NCBI RefSeq assembly: GCF_030518215.1 | Contig: NZ_JAULRT010000059.1 | Location: forward strand, 186,001-250,000 | Length of the DNA stretch: 64,000 bases | Source of the DNA: Gilvimarinus algae | Lineage (GTDB): Bacteria > Pseudomonadota > Gammaproteobacteria > Pseudomonadales > Cellvibrionaceae | Reading direction: 5' to 3' | Part shown: piece after piece, positions 54,925 through 64,000 of the stretch | Numbering within the stretch: position 1 is the stretch's first letter | Layout of the letters: each line of letters opens with the position of its first letter | Translations under genes and position numbers: made by a program | The notes under the pieces: model-generated | Databases searched by the model: none | The model's input: only the letters and a program-made list of their open reading frames with translations | Told to the model about the DNA's origin: nothing

Positions 54925-57900
54925 ATGATCAGCAGGACGTTTATCTACCGCCCGAAGTTTGCCTTTGTGATTTCCATTGTGATCACTCTGGTGGGGCTGC
55001 TTGCGCTCGGCACCTTGCCCGTGAATATGTATCCACAGCTGACGCCGCCCAAGGTCCAGGTATCTGCGGTCTACCCGGGTGCCAGTGCACAGGTGGTGGA
55101 AGAGTCGGTGCTGCGCCCTCTCGAGGAGCAGATCAACGGCGTGGAAGACATGATTTCCATCGAGTCTTCCGCCTCTAACAACGGCTCAGCCAATATCACT
55201 GTGACCTTTGCCACCGGCACGGATGTCGATATGGCGCAGGTGAACGTGCAAAACCGCGTGGCGCTGGCTGAGCCCTTCCTGCCCGAAGAGGCAAAGCGCC
55301 AGGGGATCACAGTACGCAAGCAATCCACCGATATGTTACTGGGCATTAATCTGGTGGCAAAGACAGGTCACGAGCATATCGATGCGCTTTACCTAAGCAA
55401 CTATGCCACCAACAATATGGTCGAGCCCCTCGCGCGGGTGCCCGGCGTAGCGCAAGTGCAGGTGATGGGGGAAATGTCCTATGCCATGCGCATTTGGCTC
55501 AACCCCGATCGCATGAGCGCACTCAAGATTACCGTGGCCGATGTCACCAACGCACTGCGTGAACAAAATGTGATTGTCGCGGCCGGTAAGTTTGGCCAGG
55601 CACCCGTGCCGCCGTCGCAACAGTTTGAATATAGCATTCAGGCTCAGGGCCGGCTGGTGCAGACCGGCGAGTTTGCCAATATTATTCTGCGCGCTGGTGA
55701 AGACGGCGCCGTGGTGCGCATGGGCGATGTCGCCCGTATCGAGCTGGGCTCGCAAAATTACGGTATTCAATCCAAATTGAACAATCAGCAAACGGCTTTT
55801 ATTGTCATTTATCAGCTGCCCGATGCGAATGCCACCGAAGTGGCTGCACAGGCGCGGCAAACCGTGGCGGCGCTTGCCGCGAGTATGCCAGACGGGCTCG
55901 AGTACAAAATACTCTACGATTCGACGCGCTTTATCGAGCGCTCTATTAAAGAGGTGGTAAACACACTCCTGCAGGCGATTGCGTTGGTGATTCTCGTGGT
56001 GTTTGTGTTCCTGCAGAACTGGCGCGCCACCATCATTCCCTCAATTGCCATTCCGGTGTCGCTGATCGGTACCTTCGCCTGCATGCTGGCTCTGGGTTAT
56101 TCCATCAACACCATTACGCTCTTTGGCCTGGTGTTGGCAATTGGTGTGGTGGTGGACGATGCCATCATCGTCATCGAAAACACCGAGCGTATTCTCGCCG
56201 AACAACAGTGTTCGGTGCGCGAGGCCACGCTGAAAACCATGCAACAGGTGACAGGCCCGATTATCGCCACAACGCTGGTCTTATTGGCGGTGTTTGTGCC
56301 CGTGGGCTTTATGCCGGGTATTACCGGCGAACTCTACAAGCAGTTTTCCGTTACTATTTCCTGCGCCGTGCTGATCTCCTCGATCAACGCACTGACCTTG
56401 AGCCCGGCACTGTGTTCGGTGTTGTTGAAAAAGGATAATCAATCGATTGGTTGGATGAGCCCGGTGGAACGGCTGCTCTCGCGGTTGACCGGCGTATATC
56501 AGAGCGGCATTGGCGCTGTGCTGCGTCATGCGGGGCGGGCGGGCATCGCTGTGTCTATGCTGTTTGTCCTATTGGCGTTTTTGGCGGTGAAGCTGCCCTC
56601 GGGGTTTGTACCGCCAGAGGATCAGGGGTATTTGTTTGTCGATGTGCAATTGCCCGACGCAGCCGCCAGTGTGCGCGCCGCCAATGTGATGGAAAAAGTG
56701 AGCGAGGTGGTGCAACAACAGCCGGGTGTCAGCGACATGATTACCGTGGCCGGCTTTAGTTTGCAAAGTGGTGCCGGCTCCAACAACGGCTTTGGCATAG
56801 TGGTACTGGACGATTGGGATACGCGCACCGACGGCAGTGTGAGCCTCAGAACCATTATGCGTCAGCTGCAAGCTGCGCTCTGGGCCATACCCGAGGCCCG
56901 GGTCATGGTGTTTAACTTACCGCCTATCCCGGGGCTGGGCTCCTCCAGTGGGTTTGAGTTTCAGTTGCAGGATGCGCGCGGGCGCAGCCCAGCAGAGCTC
57001 GCCCAGGCACTCGACGGCCTAGTCTATCAGGCCAACAGTCATCCTGTGCTCAATCAGGTGTACAGCACCTACCGGGCAAATGTACCACAGTATTTTCTCG
57101 AGGTGGATCGCGCTAAAGCCAAGGCACAGGGTGTAGCGATCAGTGATGTGTTTGCTACCTTGCAGGCGCATCTGGGTTCTCTGTACGTGAACGACTTCAA
57201 TCAGTTCTCCCGCACCTACCGGGTGATGATTCAGGCAGACAGTCAGTATCGGCTGGGCCCGGATGATTTGCGCCACTATTTTGTGCGCAACACCAAGGGG
57301 GAGATGGTGCCGCTTTTGACGCTGGCGAGCGTTAGGCCGATTTTGGGGCCCACCAGCATCAACCACTTCAATCTCTACCGCTCGGCCAAGGTCAACGGCC
57401 AGGCCGCCGATGGTCTGAGCTCGGGCCAGGCGATTGCCGCCATGACGGAGATCGCCCGCTCTCTTCCGGACGGGTATGTCTACGAATGGGCCGGCCAGTC
57501 CAAGCAGGAAATCGACGCCGGCAACCTGGCGCCGGTACTGTTCGCGTTGGCGCTGCTATTTGTCTATTTGTTTCTGGTGGCGCAGTACGAGAGCTGGGCC
57601 ATTCCTCTGGCGGTGCTCTTGGCGGTACCTGTGTCTCTGTTGGGCGCCTTTGCGACGTTGAGCCTGGTAGGCTTAGAAAATAATGTCTATGCCCAGATCG
57701 GTATGGTACTGCTGATTGGGCTCTCGGCGAAAACCGCTATTTTGATCGTTGAGTTTGCCATGGAGCAAAGGCGCGAGGGCAAGTCCATCTTTGAGGCGGC
57801 CTATATCGCTGCGCACCTGCGCTTTCGCGCGGTATTGATGACTGCACTGTCGTTTGTCTTAGGTGTCTTGCCACTGGTGTTTTCTACCGGGGCGGGTGCT

Positions 57901-58056
57901 GCTTCGCGTGTGTCCCTTGGCTTTACGGTGTTTGGTGGTATGCTCGCCGCTTCCATCCTAGGTACGCTGTTGATTCCGCTGTTTTACTGGGCAGTGCAAC
58001 ATATGCGTGAGCGCCTAGGCGGTTCAGACACACCCGACGAGCCTCTAAGCGACTGA
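54925..58056 (+). CDS. RND multidrug efflux pump (HAE1 family), system 1
   Basis: A 1043-residue inner-membrane RND transporter with the twelve-helix, two-large-loop layout. ATG 54925, with GGGGAG upstream, matches the family start (MISRTFIYRPKFAFVISIVI). GVVVDDAIIVIENTERIL in helix 4 carries the two proton-relay aspartates. GLGSSSGFEFQLQDARG and NQFSRTYRVMIQADSQYR mark the porter domains. It resembles AcrB/MexF-type hydrophobe-amphiphile exporters rather than heavy-metal pumps. It forms an operon with the preceding adaptor. Confidence 0.95.
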   Translation: MISRTFIYRPKFAFVISIVITLVGLLALGTLPVNMYPQLTPPKVQVSAVYPGASAQVVEESVLRPLEEQINGVEDMISIESSASNNGSANITVTFATGTDVDMAQVNVQNRVALAEPFLPEEAKRQGITVRKQSTDMLLGINLVAKTGHEHIDALYLSNYATNNMVEPLARVPGVAQVQVMGEMSYAMRIWLNPDRMSALKITVADVTNALREQNVIVAAGKFGQAPVPPSQQFEYSIQAQGRLVQTGEFANIILRAGEDGAVVRMGDVARIELGSQNYGIQSKLNNQQTAFIVIYQLPDANATEVAAQARQTVAALAASMPDGLEYKILYDSTRFIERSIKEVVNTLLQAIALVILVVFVFLQNWRATIIPSIAIPVSLIGTFACMLALGYSINTITLFGLVLAIGVVVDDAIIVIENTERILAEQQCSVREATLKTMQQVTGPIIATTLVLLAVFVPVGFMPGITGELYKQFSVTISCAVLISSINALTLSPALCSVLLKKDNQSIGWMSPVERLLSRLTGVYQSGIGAVLRHAGRAGIAVSMLFVLLAFLAVKLPSGFVPPEDQGYLFVDVQLPDAAASVRAANVMEKVSEVVQQQPGVSDMITVAGFSLQSGAGSNNGFGIVVLDDWDTRTDGSVSLRTIMRQLQAALWAIPEARVMVFNLPPIPGLGSSSGFEFQLQDARGRSPAELAQALDGLVYQANSHPVLNQVYSTYRANVPQYFLEVDRAKAKAQGVAISDVFATLQAHLGSLYVNDFNQFSRTYRVMIQADSQYRLGPDDLRHYFVRNTKGEMVPLLTLASVRPILGPTSINHFNLYRSAKVNGQAADGLSSGQAIAAMTEIARSLPDGYVYEWAGQSKQEIDAGNLAPVLFALALLFVYLFLVAQYESWAIPLAVLLAVPVSLLGAFATLSLVGLENNVYAQIGMVLLIGLSAKTAILIVEFAMEQRREGKSIFEAAYIAAHLRFRAVLMTALSFVLGVLPLVFSTGAGAASRVSLGFTVFGGMLAASILGTLLIPLFYWAVQHMRERLGGSDTPDEPLSD

Positions 58057-58195
58057 TCTGGCCGCACTTTTACCTTACTATACGCGTTTAACAGTTCCTT
58101 ACGCGGGCTGTCTGCACTCTTGTCTGTCTGCAACGTAGAATTCCTCTGAAAGAAAAAGAGTTTCATTTACCCACATTGAGGGCCGTCTGACCGCT

Positions 58196-59305
58196 ATGCC
58201 TACCACTTCCTCTCGCCTGCCAGCAGGTAGTTTGCTGCTGTGCTCGCTCGTTTTTGCTGCCGTGCTTGTCGGCTGTTCCAAACCTGAGCCCGCCAGTGAG
58301 CGGAGAGGCGGCATCCAGTCGCGCCCCGTGATTGCCGCCGAAATCAGCTACAGTCCGGAGCAGGTGAATGTGGAGGCCGTGGGTACCTCACGGGCGCTGC
58401 GCTCTGTAAGTATTCGCCCGCGAGTGGCCGGTCAGGTAGAGAGCGTCAAGGTCGAGCCGGGCCAGAAGGTGAGCGAGGGCGAGGTGTTGTTCAGCCTCGA
58501 CAGTCGCGACGAGGCGCTGGCCTTGCGCAACGCCGAGGTGGAGCTTGAGGACGCCGAACGACTGCTGCGCCGTTACCGGCAGACGGGGGATAGCGGTGCT
58601 GTAACCCAGTCGGCCCTGGATGACGCTGAAAGTGCGGTGGCCCGCGCCAGAATTGCCGTGGACCGGGCGCGGGTGAACCTCGACTATCAGCAAGTAAAGG
58701 CCCCCTTTACCGGCTATGTGGGTTTGACGGATATCGACCCAGGCGCATGGGTCGATACCAGCACCACACTGACGACTCTGGACGATCGCAGCACCTTGCT
58801 GGTGACTTTCCCCCTGCCGGAATTGCTGCTCGGGCAAATCGCTATTGGTGAAACCATCGAGCTGTCCGCCTGGCGCAAGCAGGCGCTGGTGGCGGAGGGG
58901 CGCGTGGTGGAAATCGACAGCCGGGTAGATGCGAGCGAGCGGACGTTTTTGGTGCGCGCCCATGTCGACAACAGCGAAGACAAACTGCGCCCCGGAATGA
59001 GCTTTCGTATAGCGCTGACACTGACCGGTAACGATTTCGCACTGATCCCCGAGCTTTCGCTGCAGTGGGGGCCGCGCGGTTCGTTTGTCTGGGCGGTGAT
59101 TGACGGTGTGGCAGAGCGTCGCGTGGCGACCATTGTCCAGCGTCGCGCCGGTCAGGTGCTGGTGGATCTCGATTTGCCGGAGGGCGCGCTGGTCGTGCTC
59201 GAGGGCATTCAAATGGTGCGTGAGGGCATGCCGGTGAGCGTGGCTCAAGTGGTCAATGTTGCGGGCATGCCCGCGCGGACAGAGCCCGAGGTGAGCGGTG
59301 ACTGA
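58196..59305 (+). CDS. RND efflux periplasmic adaptor lipoprotein, system 2
   Basis: A 369-residue adaptor with a lipobox VLVGC (lipidated Cys27), a barrel-sandwich domain (RSVSIRPRVAGQVESVKVEPGQKVSEGEVLFSLD), a short coiled-coil hairpin (about 105-155) and a beta-barrel tail. The hairpin is shorter than in the first adaptor, so it may dock to a different channel. Its last codons overlap the next pump gene by 8 bases. It is 139 bases from the first pump, so the two pairs may have separate promoters. Confidence 0.92.
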   Translation: MPTTSSRLPAGSLLLCSLVFAAVLVGCSKPEPASERRGGIQSRPVIAAEISYSPEQVNVEAVGTSRALRSVSIRPRVAGQVESVKVEPGQKVSEGEVLFSLDSRDEALALRNAEVELEDAERLLRRYRQTGDSGAVTQSALDDAESAVARARIAVDRARVNLDYQQVKAPFTGYVGLTDIDPGAWVDTSTTLTTLDDRSTLLVTFPLPELLLGQIAIGETIELSAWRKQALVAEGRVVEIDSRVDASERTFLVRAHVDNSEDKLRPGMSFRIALTLTGNDFALIPELSLQWGPRGSFVWAVIDGVAERRVATIVQRRAGQVLVDLDLPEGALVVLEGIQMVREGMPVSVAQVVNVAGMPARTEPEVSGD

Positions 59306-62300
59306 ACAACACGAGGATTTTCATAAAGACGATATTGCCAGTCTGAGTATTCGCCGGCCGATTCTGGTTTTGGTGCTCAACCTGTTGATCGCCATTGCCG
59401 GGATCGCCTCAGTGGTGGCGGTAGAGGTGCGAGAGCTGCCCGACGTGGACCGGCCTGTGGTATCGGTGCGCGGTGTCTACCCGGGCGCTTCCCCCGAAAC
59501 CATGGATGCGGAGGTCACCAGCATTGTCGAGGGCGCGGTAGCGAGGGTATCGGGCATTCGCAACATCCGTTCATCGAGCGAAGAAAACAACATGCGCTTA
59601 CACGTGGAGTTTTCCCCCACGGTGGATCTCAACGCGGCCGCTTCCGATGTGCGCGAAGCTGTCAGCCAAATTGAGCGCGACCTGCCACCGGACATTGAAT
59701 CTTTGACGGTGGTTAAGGCCGACCCCAATGCCAACCCAATCATCAATCTCGCTATTGTCAGTGAAACCCTCGATGAGCTGGAAATGACCCGGCGGGCGGA
59801 GAAGGATTTGATCCCCGAGCTGGTGTCCATTGACGGTGTGGCGGATGTGGTGCTTTTTGGTCAGCGACAAAAAGTGTTGCGGGTGGTGATGGACCCGATC
59901 CGCTTGGCGAGTTTTGGTCTGTCGGTGAGCGATGTGGCCAACGCTCTGCGCCAGGCGCCGTTTGATGTGCCCTCGGGCAGTTTTCGCTCAGGTGATCTGG
60001 AGTTGTTGGTGCGCGCCGATGCCTCAGCGGTAGAGGAAGAGCAATTGCGCGGCCTGGTGGTTCGCGGTGATACCCGTTTGGCGGATGTGGCTCAGGTGTT
60101 CTTTGCTCCGGAAGATGCCAGCTCCTACGTCCGGCTCGATGGGCTGCCGGTGGTGGGCATGGGGGTGGTGCGTCAGTCCCAGTCCAATACCCTGGACATT
60201 GCGGCGCGTGTGCATCAGGCGGTAGATCGGTTGAACGAGCGCTTTACCGATTTTGAGTTGATTATCACCGAGGACAGCTCCAAGTTTATCAAGGGCTCCA
60301 TGCGCGAGGTGCTGATCAGCATGTCGCTGACGGTCACCATCGTGATTCTCACCATCTGGATGTTTATTGGCTCTCTGCGGGTAACGTTGATTCCCTCAGT
60401 GGCCATTCCGGTGGCTTTGATCGGAACCGTGGCGGCGATCTGGGCCATGGGTTTTTCTCTCAATATTCTCACACTGCTTGCTCTGGTGTTGGCGACCGGG
60501 CTAGTGGTCGACGATGCGATTGTGGTGCTGGAAAACATCCAGCGCCGCCGGCATCAGGGCTTGGGCGCGCGAGCCGCTGCGGTGCTGGGCACTCGGCAAG
60601 TATTTTTTGCGGTGATTGCCACCACCGCGGTCTTGATCTCCGTGTTTGTGCCTATCGCCATGTTACCGAGCACGGCCGGCAGACTGTTCCGCGAGTTTGG
60701 CTTTGTGCTCGCCTTTGCGGTAGCGGTGTCTTCTTTTGTGGCGCTGTCGCTGGTGCCGGCCATGGCGGCGCGAATCGTGCCCGAGCGCAAGGGCGAGTCC
60801 CATCCCATTCGCGACCGCCTGCAGGGCGTGGGAGAGCGGCTGCAGGGAGTCTATACCCGCTCGCTCGAACGGGTGTTGCAGTGGCGTTGGCTCGCACTTT
60901 TGTTTGCTCTCGGTGCGATCATTGCGGCGGCGCTGGTGTATCACAATGTGCCTCAGGAGCTGTTGCCCGAGGAAGACCGCGGTGTTATCTACGTGGACGC
61001 CACCGGCCCTGACGGCACCGGCCTCGAATACACCGAGCGCCAAGTCAATGCCATGGAGGCGCGCGTGCAACCGCTGCTCGACTCCGGTGAAGCGACGCAA
61101 CTGTTCTCCATCGTCGGGCGCTACGATCCCAACCGCGGTCGCGTGATTTTGCCGCTAAAGGACTGGGATGAACGTGAGCGCAGCCAGCAGGAGATGATGG
61201 CCGAGCTGCGTGAACCCATGAGCGAAATTCCCGGCGCTTTTGTACGCGTTTCCAGCACCAACAGCCTGGGGTTGTGGAACAGCGGCGGCGGTATTGAAGT
61301 GGCGCTGGTGGGCAGTGACTATATGGAAATTTTTGCCGCGGCCGAAAAATTCGCCGCAGCCATTGAAGACCAGTTACCCAATTTGTCTCAGCCGGACATT
61401 CAGTTTCAGCCCACGCAACCGCAGTTGGCGGTGACCATTGATCGCAGGCGCGCCTCGGACCTTGGGATTCCGCTGGACAATATCGCCATGACCCTGCGAG
61501 CCATGGTGGATGGTTATGATTTGGTGGATTTGTCGGTGGGCGATGAGGCGATACCGATTATGCTCGAATCTTCGGGCAATCAAATCAATGACCCCGGCGA
61601 CCTGGTCAATCTGTTTGTAAGTACCGACGATGGCCGTTTACTGCCCCTGTCCAGTGTGGTGACCCTGACCGAGGAGGCGGTGGCCGCCGAGCTGGATCGG
61701 CACAAGCAGCGCCGGGCCATCGAAATTGATGTGGACCTCGCCGATGGTTACCCGCTGGCCTCGGCCGTGGAGGATTTGCGTGCGTTGGCCGAGGCCGAGC
61801 TGCCGCCCGGCATCGGTCTGATTTTTCTCGGTGAGGCCGAAACCCTGGATGAAACCTCGCAGGAGGTGGCGCTTACCTACATCATCGCACTGGTGGTGGT
61901 GTTTCTCGTGCTCTGCGCGCAGTTTGAAAGCTTTACCAGTGCGGCGATTGTGATGCTCACCGTGCCCTTTGGCGTTGCCGCTGCCATTTTTGCGCTTCTG
62001 CTGACGGGCACCAGTATCAATGTCTACTCGCAGATTGGCTTGGTGATGTTGATTGGCCTTATGGCAAAAAACGGCATATTGCTGGTGGAGTTTGCCGATC
62101 AGCTGCGCGATCGCGGCCACTCGGTCATTGAGGCGGTGACCACCGCTGCCAGTGTGCGTCTGCGGCCCATTGTCATGACAATGATGTCTACGGTTTTTGG
62201 CGCTTTGCCGCTGATTCTCAGCAGTGGTCCGGGCGCCGAGGCGCGCACCGCCATTGGCTGGGTGATCTTTGGCGGTCTGGGTATGGCGGCGGTGTTTACG

Positions 62301-62423
62301 CTCTATCTGACCCCGGTGGTTTATATGCTGGTGGCGCGCCTTGCCAAGCCGCGCGCGGAGGAGGGGCTGCGCTTGTCCAGTGAGCTTGAGCAGGCACGCA
62401 ACATTCCCGACAACCATGACTGA
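59298..62423 (+). CDS. RND efflux pump (HAE1-like), system 2
   Basis: A 1041-residue RND transporter with a slightly extended cytoplasmic N-terminus (TEQHEDFHKDDIASLSIRRP). GLVVDDAIVVLENIQRR is the helix-4 proton-relay motif. The second half repeats the fold (LVMLIGLMAKNGILLVEFADQLR). It belongs to a different branch from pump 1, close to MexW/MdtC/VmeI-like efflux proteins. Substrates are unknown. It overlaps its adaptor by 8 bases, so translation is coupled. The outer-membrane partner is not in the window. Confidence 0.94.
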   Translation: MTEQHEDFHKDDIASLSIRRPILVLVLNLLIAIAGIASVVAVEVRELPDVDRPVVSVRGVYPGASPETMDAEVTSIVEGAVARVSGIRNIRSSSEENNMRLHVEFSPTVDLNAAASDVREAVSQIERDLPPDIESLTVVKADPNANPIINLAIVSETLDELEMTRRAEKDLIPELVSIDGVADVVLFGQRQKVLRVVMDPIRLASFGLSVSDVANALRQAPFDVPSGSFRSGDLELLVRADASAVEEEQLRGLVVRGDTRLADVAQVFFAPEDASSYVRLDGLPVVGMGVVRQSQSNTLDIAARVHQAVDRLNERFTDFELIITEDSSKFIKGSMREVLISMSLTVTIVILTIWMFIGSLRVTLIPSVAIPVALIGTVAAIWAMGFSLNILTLLALVLATGLVVDDAIVVLENIQRRRHQGLGARAAAVLGTRQVFFAVIATTAVLISVFVPIAMLPSTAGRLFREFGFVLAFAVAVSSFVALSLVPAMAARIVPERKGESHPIRDRLQGVGERLQGVYTRSLERVLQWRWLALLFALGAIIAAALVYHNVPQELLPEEDRGVIYVDATGPDGTGLEYTERQVNAMEARVQPLLDSGEATQLFSIVGRYDPNRGRVILPLKDWDERERSQQEMMAELREPMSEIPGAFVRVSSTNSLGLWNSGGGIEVALVGSDYMEIFAAAEKFAAAIEDQLPNLSQPDIQFQPTQPQLAVTIDRRRASDLGIPLDNIAMTLRAMVDGYDLVDLSVGDEAIPIMLESSGNQINDPGDLVNLFVSTDDGRLLPLSSVVTLTEEAVAAELDRHKQRRAIEIDVDLADGYPLASAVEDLRALAEAELPPGIGLIFLGEAETLDETSQEVALTYIIALVVVFLVLCAQFESFTSAAIVMLTVPFGVAAAIFALLLTGTSINVYSQIGLVMLIGLMAKNGILLVEFADQLRDRGHSVIEAVTTAASVRLRPIVMTMMSTVFGALPLILSSGPGAEARTAIGWVIFGGLGMAAVFTLYLTPVVYMLVARLAKPRAEEGLRLSSELEQARNIPDNHD

Positions 62424-62482
62424 GGTGCCTTGGTGAATGGGGTACAATAGCGTCTATCTCAGCAAAGCAACTTGAGAGCACT

Positions 62483-62794
62483 ATGAAACCTGTTCAAAAG
62501 AGCATAGAGGCGGCCCTGACCGCGCAATTCTCCCCAGTGCATATGGTGGTGGACAACGAAAGCCATATGCACAGCGTGCCGCCGGAGTCGGAAACCCATT
62601 TCAAAATTACTCTGGTGAGCCCGGCGTTTGTCGGAAAGCGGCAGGTGCAGCGTCATCAGGCGGTGTACGCCGTGCTCGCCGAGCAGATGGCAGGCCCGGT
62701 TCACGCTCTGGCGCTGCATACGTTTGCGCCCGATGAATGGCGCTCGGAGGCTGTGCCCGAGTCTCCCAACTGTCTCGGTGGCGGCCGCCACTAG
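62483..62794 (+). CDS. bolA: BolA-family protein
   Basis: A 103-residue BolA-like protein. The class II KH-like fold shows in VVDNESHMHSVPPESETHFKITLVSPAF, with a His suited to shared [2Fe-2S] binding with a monothiol glutaredoxin, then GKRQVQRHQAVYAVLAEQM and VHALALHTF. BolA proteins act in iron-sulfur handling and stress morphology. TACAAT at 62443-62448 is a likely -10. The gene is separate from trhO, which follows 144 bases later. Confidence 0.93.
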   Translation: MKPVQKSIEAALTAQFSPVHMVVDNESHMHSVPPESETHFKITLVSPAFVGKRQVQRHQAVYAVLAEQMAGPVHALALHTFAPDEWRSEAVPESPNCLGGGRH

Positions 62795-62848
62795 CCGATG
62801 CTCTGCAGCCGGCCTGGTTTGATTTGGATCAGATGTCGGGCAAAAATA

Positions 62849-62878
62849 CTGGCTGTATAAAAAACAACCCGCTATAAT
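62849..62878 (+). promoter_or_regulatory. Sigma-70-like promoter for trhO
   Basis: A perfect TATAAT (62873-62878) lies 60 bases before the trhO ATG; CTGGCT (62849-62854) at 18 bases is only a weak -35. Confidence 0.4.
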
Positions 62879-62938
62879 CGCCGCCCCTGAGCGGTTGTAC
62901 CGCAAATCTTTGATGCTATTGACTATTTTGATTGGATT

Positions 62939-63880
62939 ATGAGCCAGATTGTTGTCGCTGCTTTGTATAAATTTGTTCTCCTGCCGGAGTATGTCAGCCT
63001 GCGTGCGCCGCTATTGGCTGAGTGCGAGCGCTTGGAACTAAAAGGCACCTTGCTGCTGGCCGGCGAGGGCATTAACGGTACCGTGGCTGGCAGCCGCGAG
63101 AGCATCGATGGTCTGCTCGCCTACCTGAAAAGCGACGAGCGGTTTGCGGATATAGAGCACAAGGAGTCCGTGCACGAGGAGCAGCCCTTTTACCGGATGA
63201 AGGTCAAGCTTAAAAAAGAGATTGTGACCATGGGGGTGGAAGACATCGACCCGCAAAAAATCGTGGGCACCTACGTCAAACCCCGTGAGTGGAATTCACT
63301 GATCAGTGATCCAGAGGTGTTGGTGGTGGACACTCGTAACCGTTACGAGTACGCCATTGGTACCTTTGAGCGCGCGCTCGACCCCAACACCGAAACCTTC
63401 CGTGAGTTCCCGGACTATGTGAAGCAGAACCTCGACCCGACCACACACAAAAAAGTGGCCATGTTCTGCACCGGCGGTATCCGCTGTGAAAAAGCCACCG
63501 CCTATATGAAAGAGCAGGGTTTTGATGAGGTCTACCACCTCGAGGGCGGTATTCTCAAATACCTGGAAGAAGTACCGGAGCAAGAGAGCCTCTGGCGCGG
63601 TGAGTGTTTTGTGTTTGATAACCGAGTCGCGGTCAATCACGATCTCGAGAAGGGCTCTTATGATCAGTGCTACGGCTGTCGCCACCCGATTACCGAGCAG
63701 CAAAAGCAATCGCCCCTCTACCTCAAGGGTGTCTGCTGTCCGCTGTGCTACGACAAGCTCACCGATGAGCAGAAAACGCGTTTCGCCGAACGGCAAAAGC
63801 AAATTGAACTGGCCCGCGAGCGCAACGAAAGCCATATTGGCGCGCCACCTCCGGCGCGCCAAACGCGGCGGCAGGCCTAA
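62939..63880 (+). CDS. trhO: tRNA uridine(34) hydroxylase TrhO (YceA-type rhodanese)
   Basis: A 313-residue protein that hydroxylates U34 of tRNAs on the way to 5-methoxy/5-oxyacetyl uridine. An N-terminal acylphosphatase-like domain (about 1-95; [19 protein letters not shown]) is followed by a rhodanese domain (about 120-220). Its active-site loop [11 protein letters not shown] holds the conserved cysteines. A C-terminal cysteine-rich stretch (CYGCRHPI and CCPLCYDK) probably binds zinc. Length and order match E. coli TrhO closely. Confidence 0.95.
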   Translation: MSQIVVAALYKFVLLPEYVSLRAPLLAECERLELKGTLLLAGEGINGTVAGSRESIDGLLAYLKSDERFADIEHKESVHEEQPFYRMKVKLKKEIVTMGVEDIDPQKIVGTYVKPREWNSLISDPEVLVVDTRNRYEYAIGTFERALDPNTETFREFPDYVKQNLDPTTHKKVAMFCTGGIRCEKATAYMKEQGFDEVYHLEGGILKYLEEVPEQESLWRGECFVFDNRVAVNHDLEKGSYDQCYGCRHPITEQQKQSPLYLKGVCCPLCYDKLTDEQKTRFAERQKQIELARERNESHIGAPPPARQTRRQA

Positions 63881-64000
63881 CAGCCTGCCAATACCGGTTT
63901 TGTCGTAAAACTGTCACAATAGCCCGATACCCTCACCCGTCCCGAAGCCTATAAAGGTGCCCGGGTGAGAGGACTCTTTCAAGTCAACACAGTAGGTCAA

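Noticed and set aside
58388-59248. 286-residue frame opposite the second RND adaptor
   Set aside because: Shadow frame with His/Gln-rich low-complexity character; the adaptor is clear.
61638-62447. 269-residue frame opposite the second RND pump
   Set aside because: Shadow of repetitive hydrophobic codons; His/Gln/Arg-rich with no fold.

Overview
The window looks like a chromosomal segment of a marine or plant-polysaccharide-degrading gammaproteobacterium, most likely Cellvibrionales-like (Saccharophagus, Teredinibacter, Simiduia or Marinimicrobium type). This is inferred from gene content, not from any search. The clues are a CE15 glucuronoyl esterase, a very large TonB-dependent receptor followed by halogenase-family flavoproteins, a nagA-nagB-nagX GlcNAc cluster, a Pseudomonas-style rpoE-mucA-mucB-mucC operon and a MotY homologue. 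Most of the DNA is GC-rich housekeeping sequence. The block at about 9.2-13.7 kb is visibly more A/T-rich. No tRNA, rRNA, CRISPR array, prophage or complete transposon was recognised.

Layout. 0-2.4 kb (minus strand): start of a UspA-type protein, a SulP anion transporter, mobA. 2.7-5.6 kb (plus): pdxH, a quinone oxidoreductase and a CaiB/BaiF CoA-transferase. 5.6-13.7 kb (plus): a TonB-dependent receptor behind a LacI-type palindrome, then three translationally coupled genes of the tryptophan-halogenase family. The middle one has lost all the recognisable catalytic motifs. 13.9-20.9 kb: a DUF1653-TadA fusion, a small membrane protein, mltF and purL. 21.3-29.5 kb: katG, a MerR regulator divergent from a DUF2938 membrane protein across a textbook MerR operator, an ion channel with a C-terminal zinc-ribbon-like tail, a CE15 esterase, a Bax-like glucosaminidase, a small outer-membrane barrel behind a sigma-54 promoter, and an EF-hand/PRC-barrel protein.

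29.6-41.2 kb: a PatZ-type protein acetyltransferase, an IS5-like MITE of about 270 bp, an orphan monohaem c-type protein, then a minus-strand cluster nagA-nagB-nagX-HDAC-small ORF, divergent from an RpiB-family isomerase; a tandem-domain universal stress protein and a MaoC hydratase. 41.5-46.6 kb: rnt, pyrC, motY, a DegQ/MucD protease behind a sigma-E-like promoter, sdhE and ygfX. 46.6-51.5 kb: nadB, then the envelope-stress operon rpoE-mucA-mucB-mucC with its own sigma-E-like promoter. 51.5-53.6 kb: a VC2487-type glycosyltransferase coupled to a PAP2 phosphatase, divergent from dgkA. 53.7-62.4 kb: two consecutive RND efflux adaptor-pump pairs with no outer-membrane channel gene. 62.5-63.9 kb: bolA and trhO. 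The last 120 bases hold no gene I can identify.

Three themes link the genes. Envelope homeostasis: the sigma-E regulon genes, MltF, Bax, DgkA, PAP2 and the RND pumps. Carbohydrate and amino-sugar use: the TonB receptor with the halogenase trio, CE15, the nag cluster and the RpiB-like isomerase. Acetyl-group chemistry: PatZ, NagA and the HDAC-family enzyme. The least explained items are the receptor plus halogenase-family trio with its catalytically dead-looking middle member, and the sigma-54-driven barrel with its upstream palindrome and calcium-binding neighbour.
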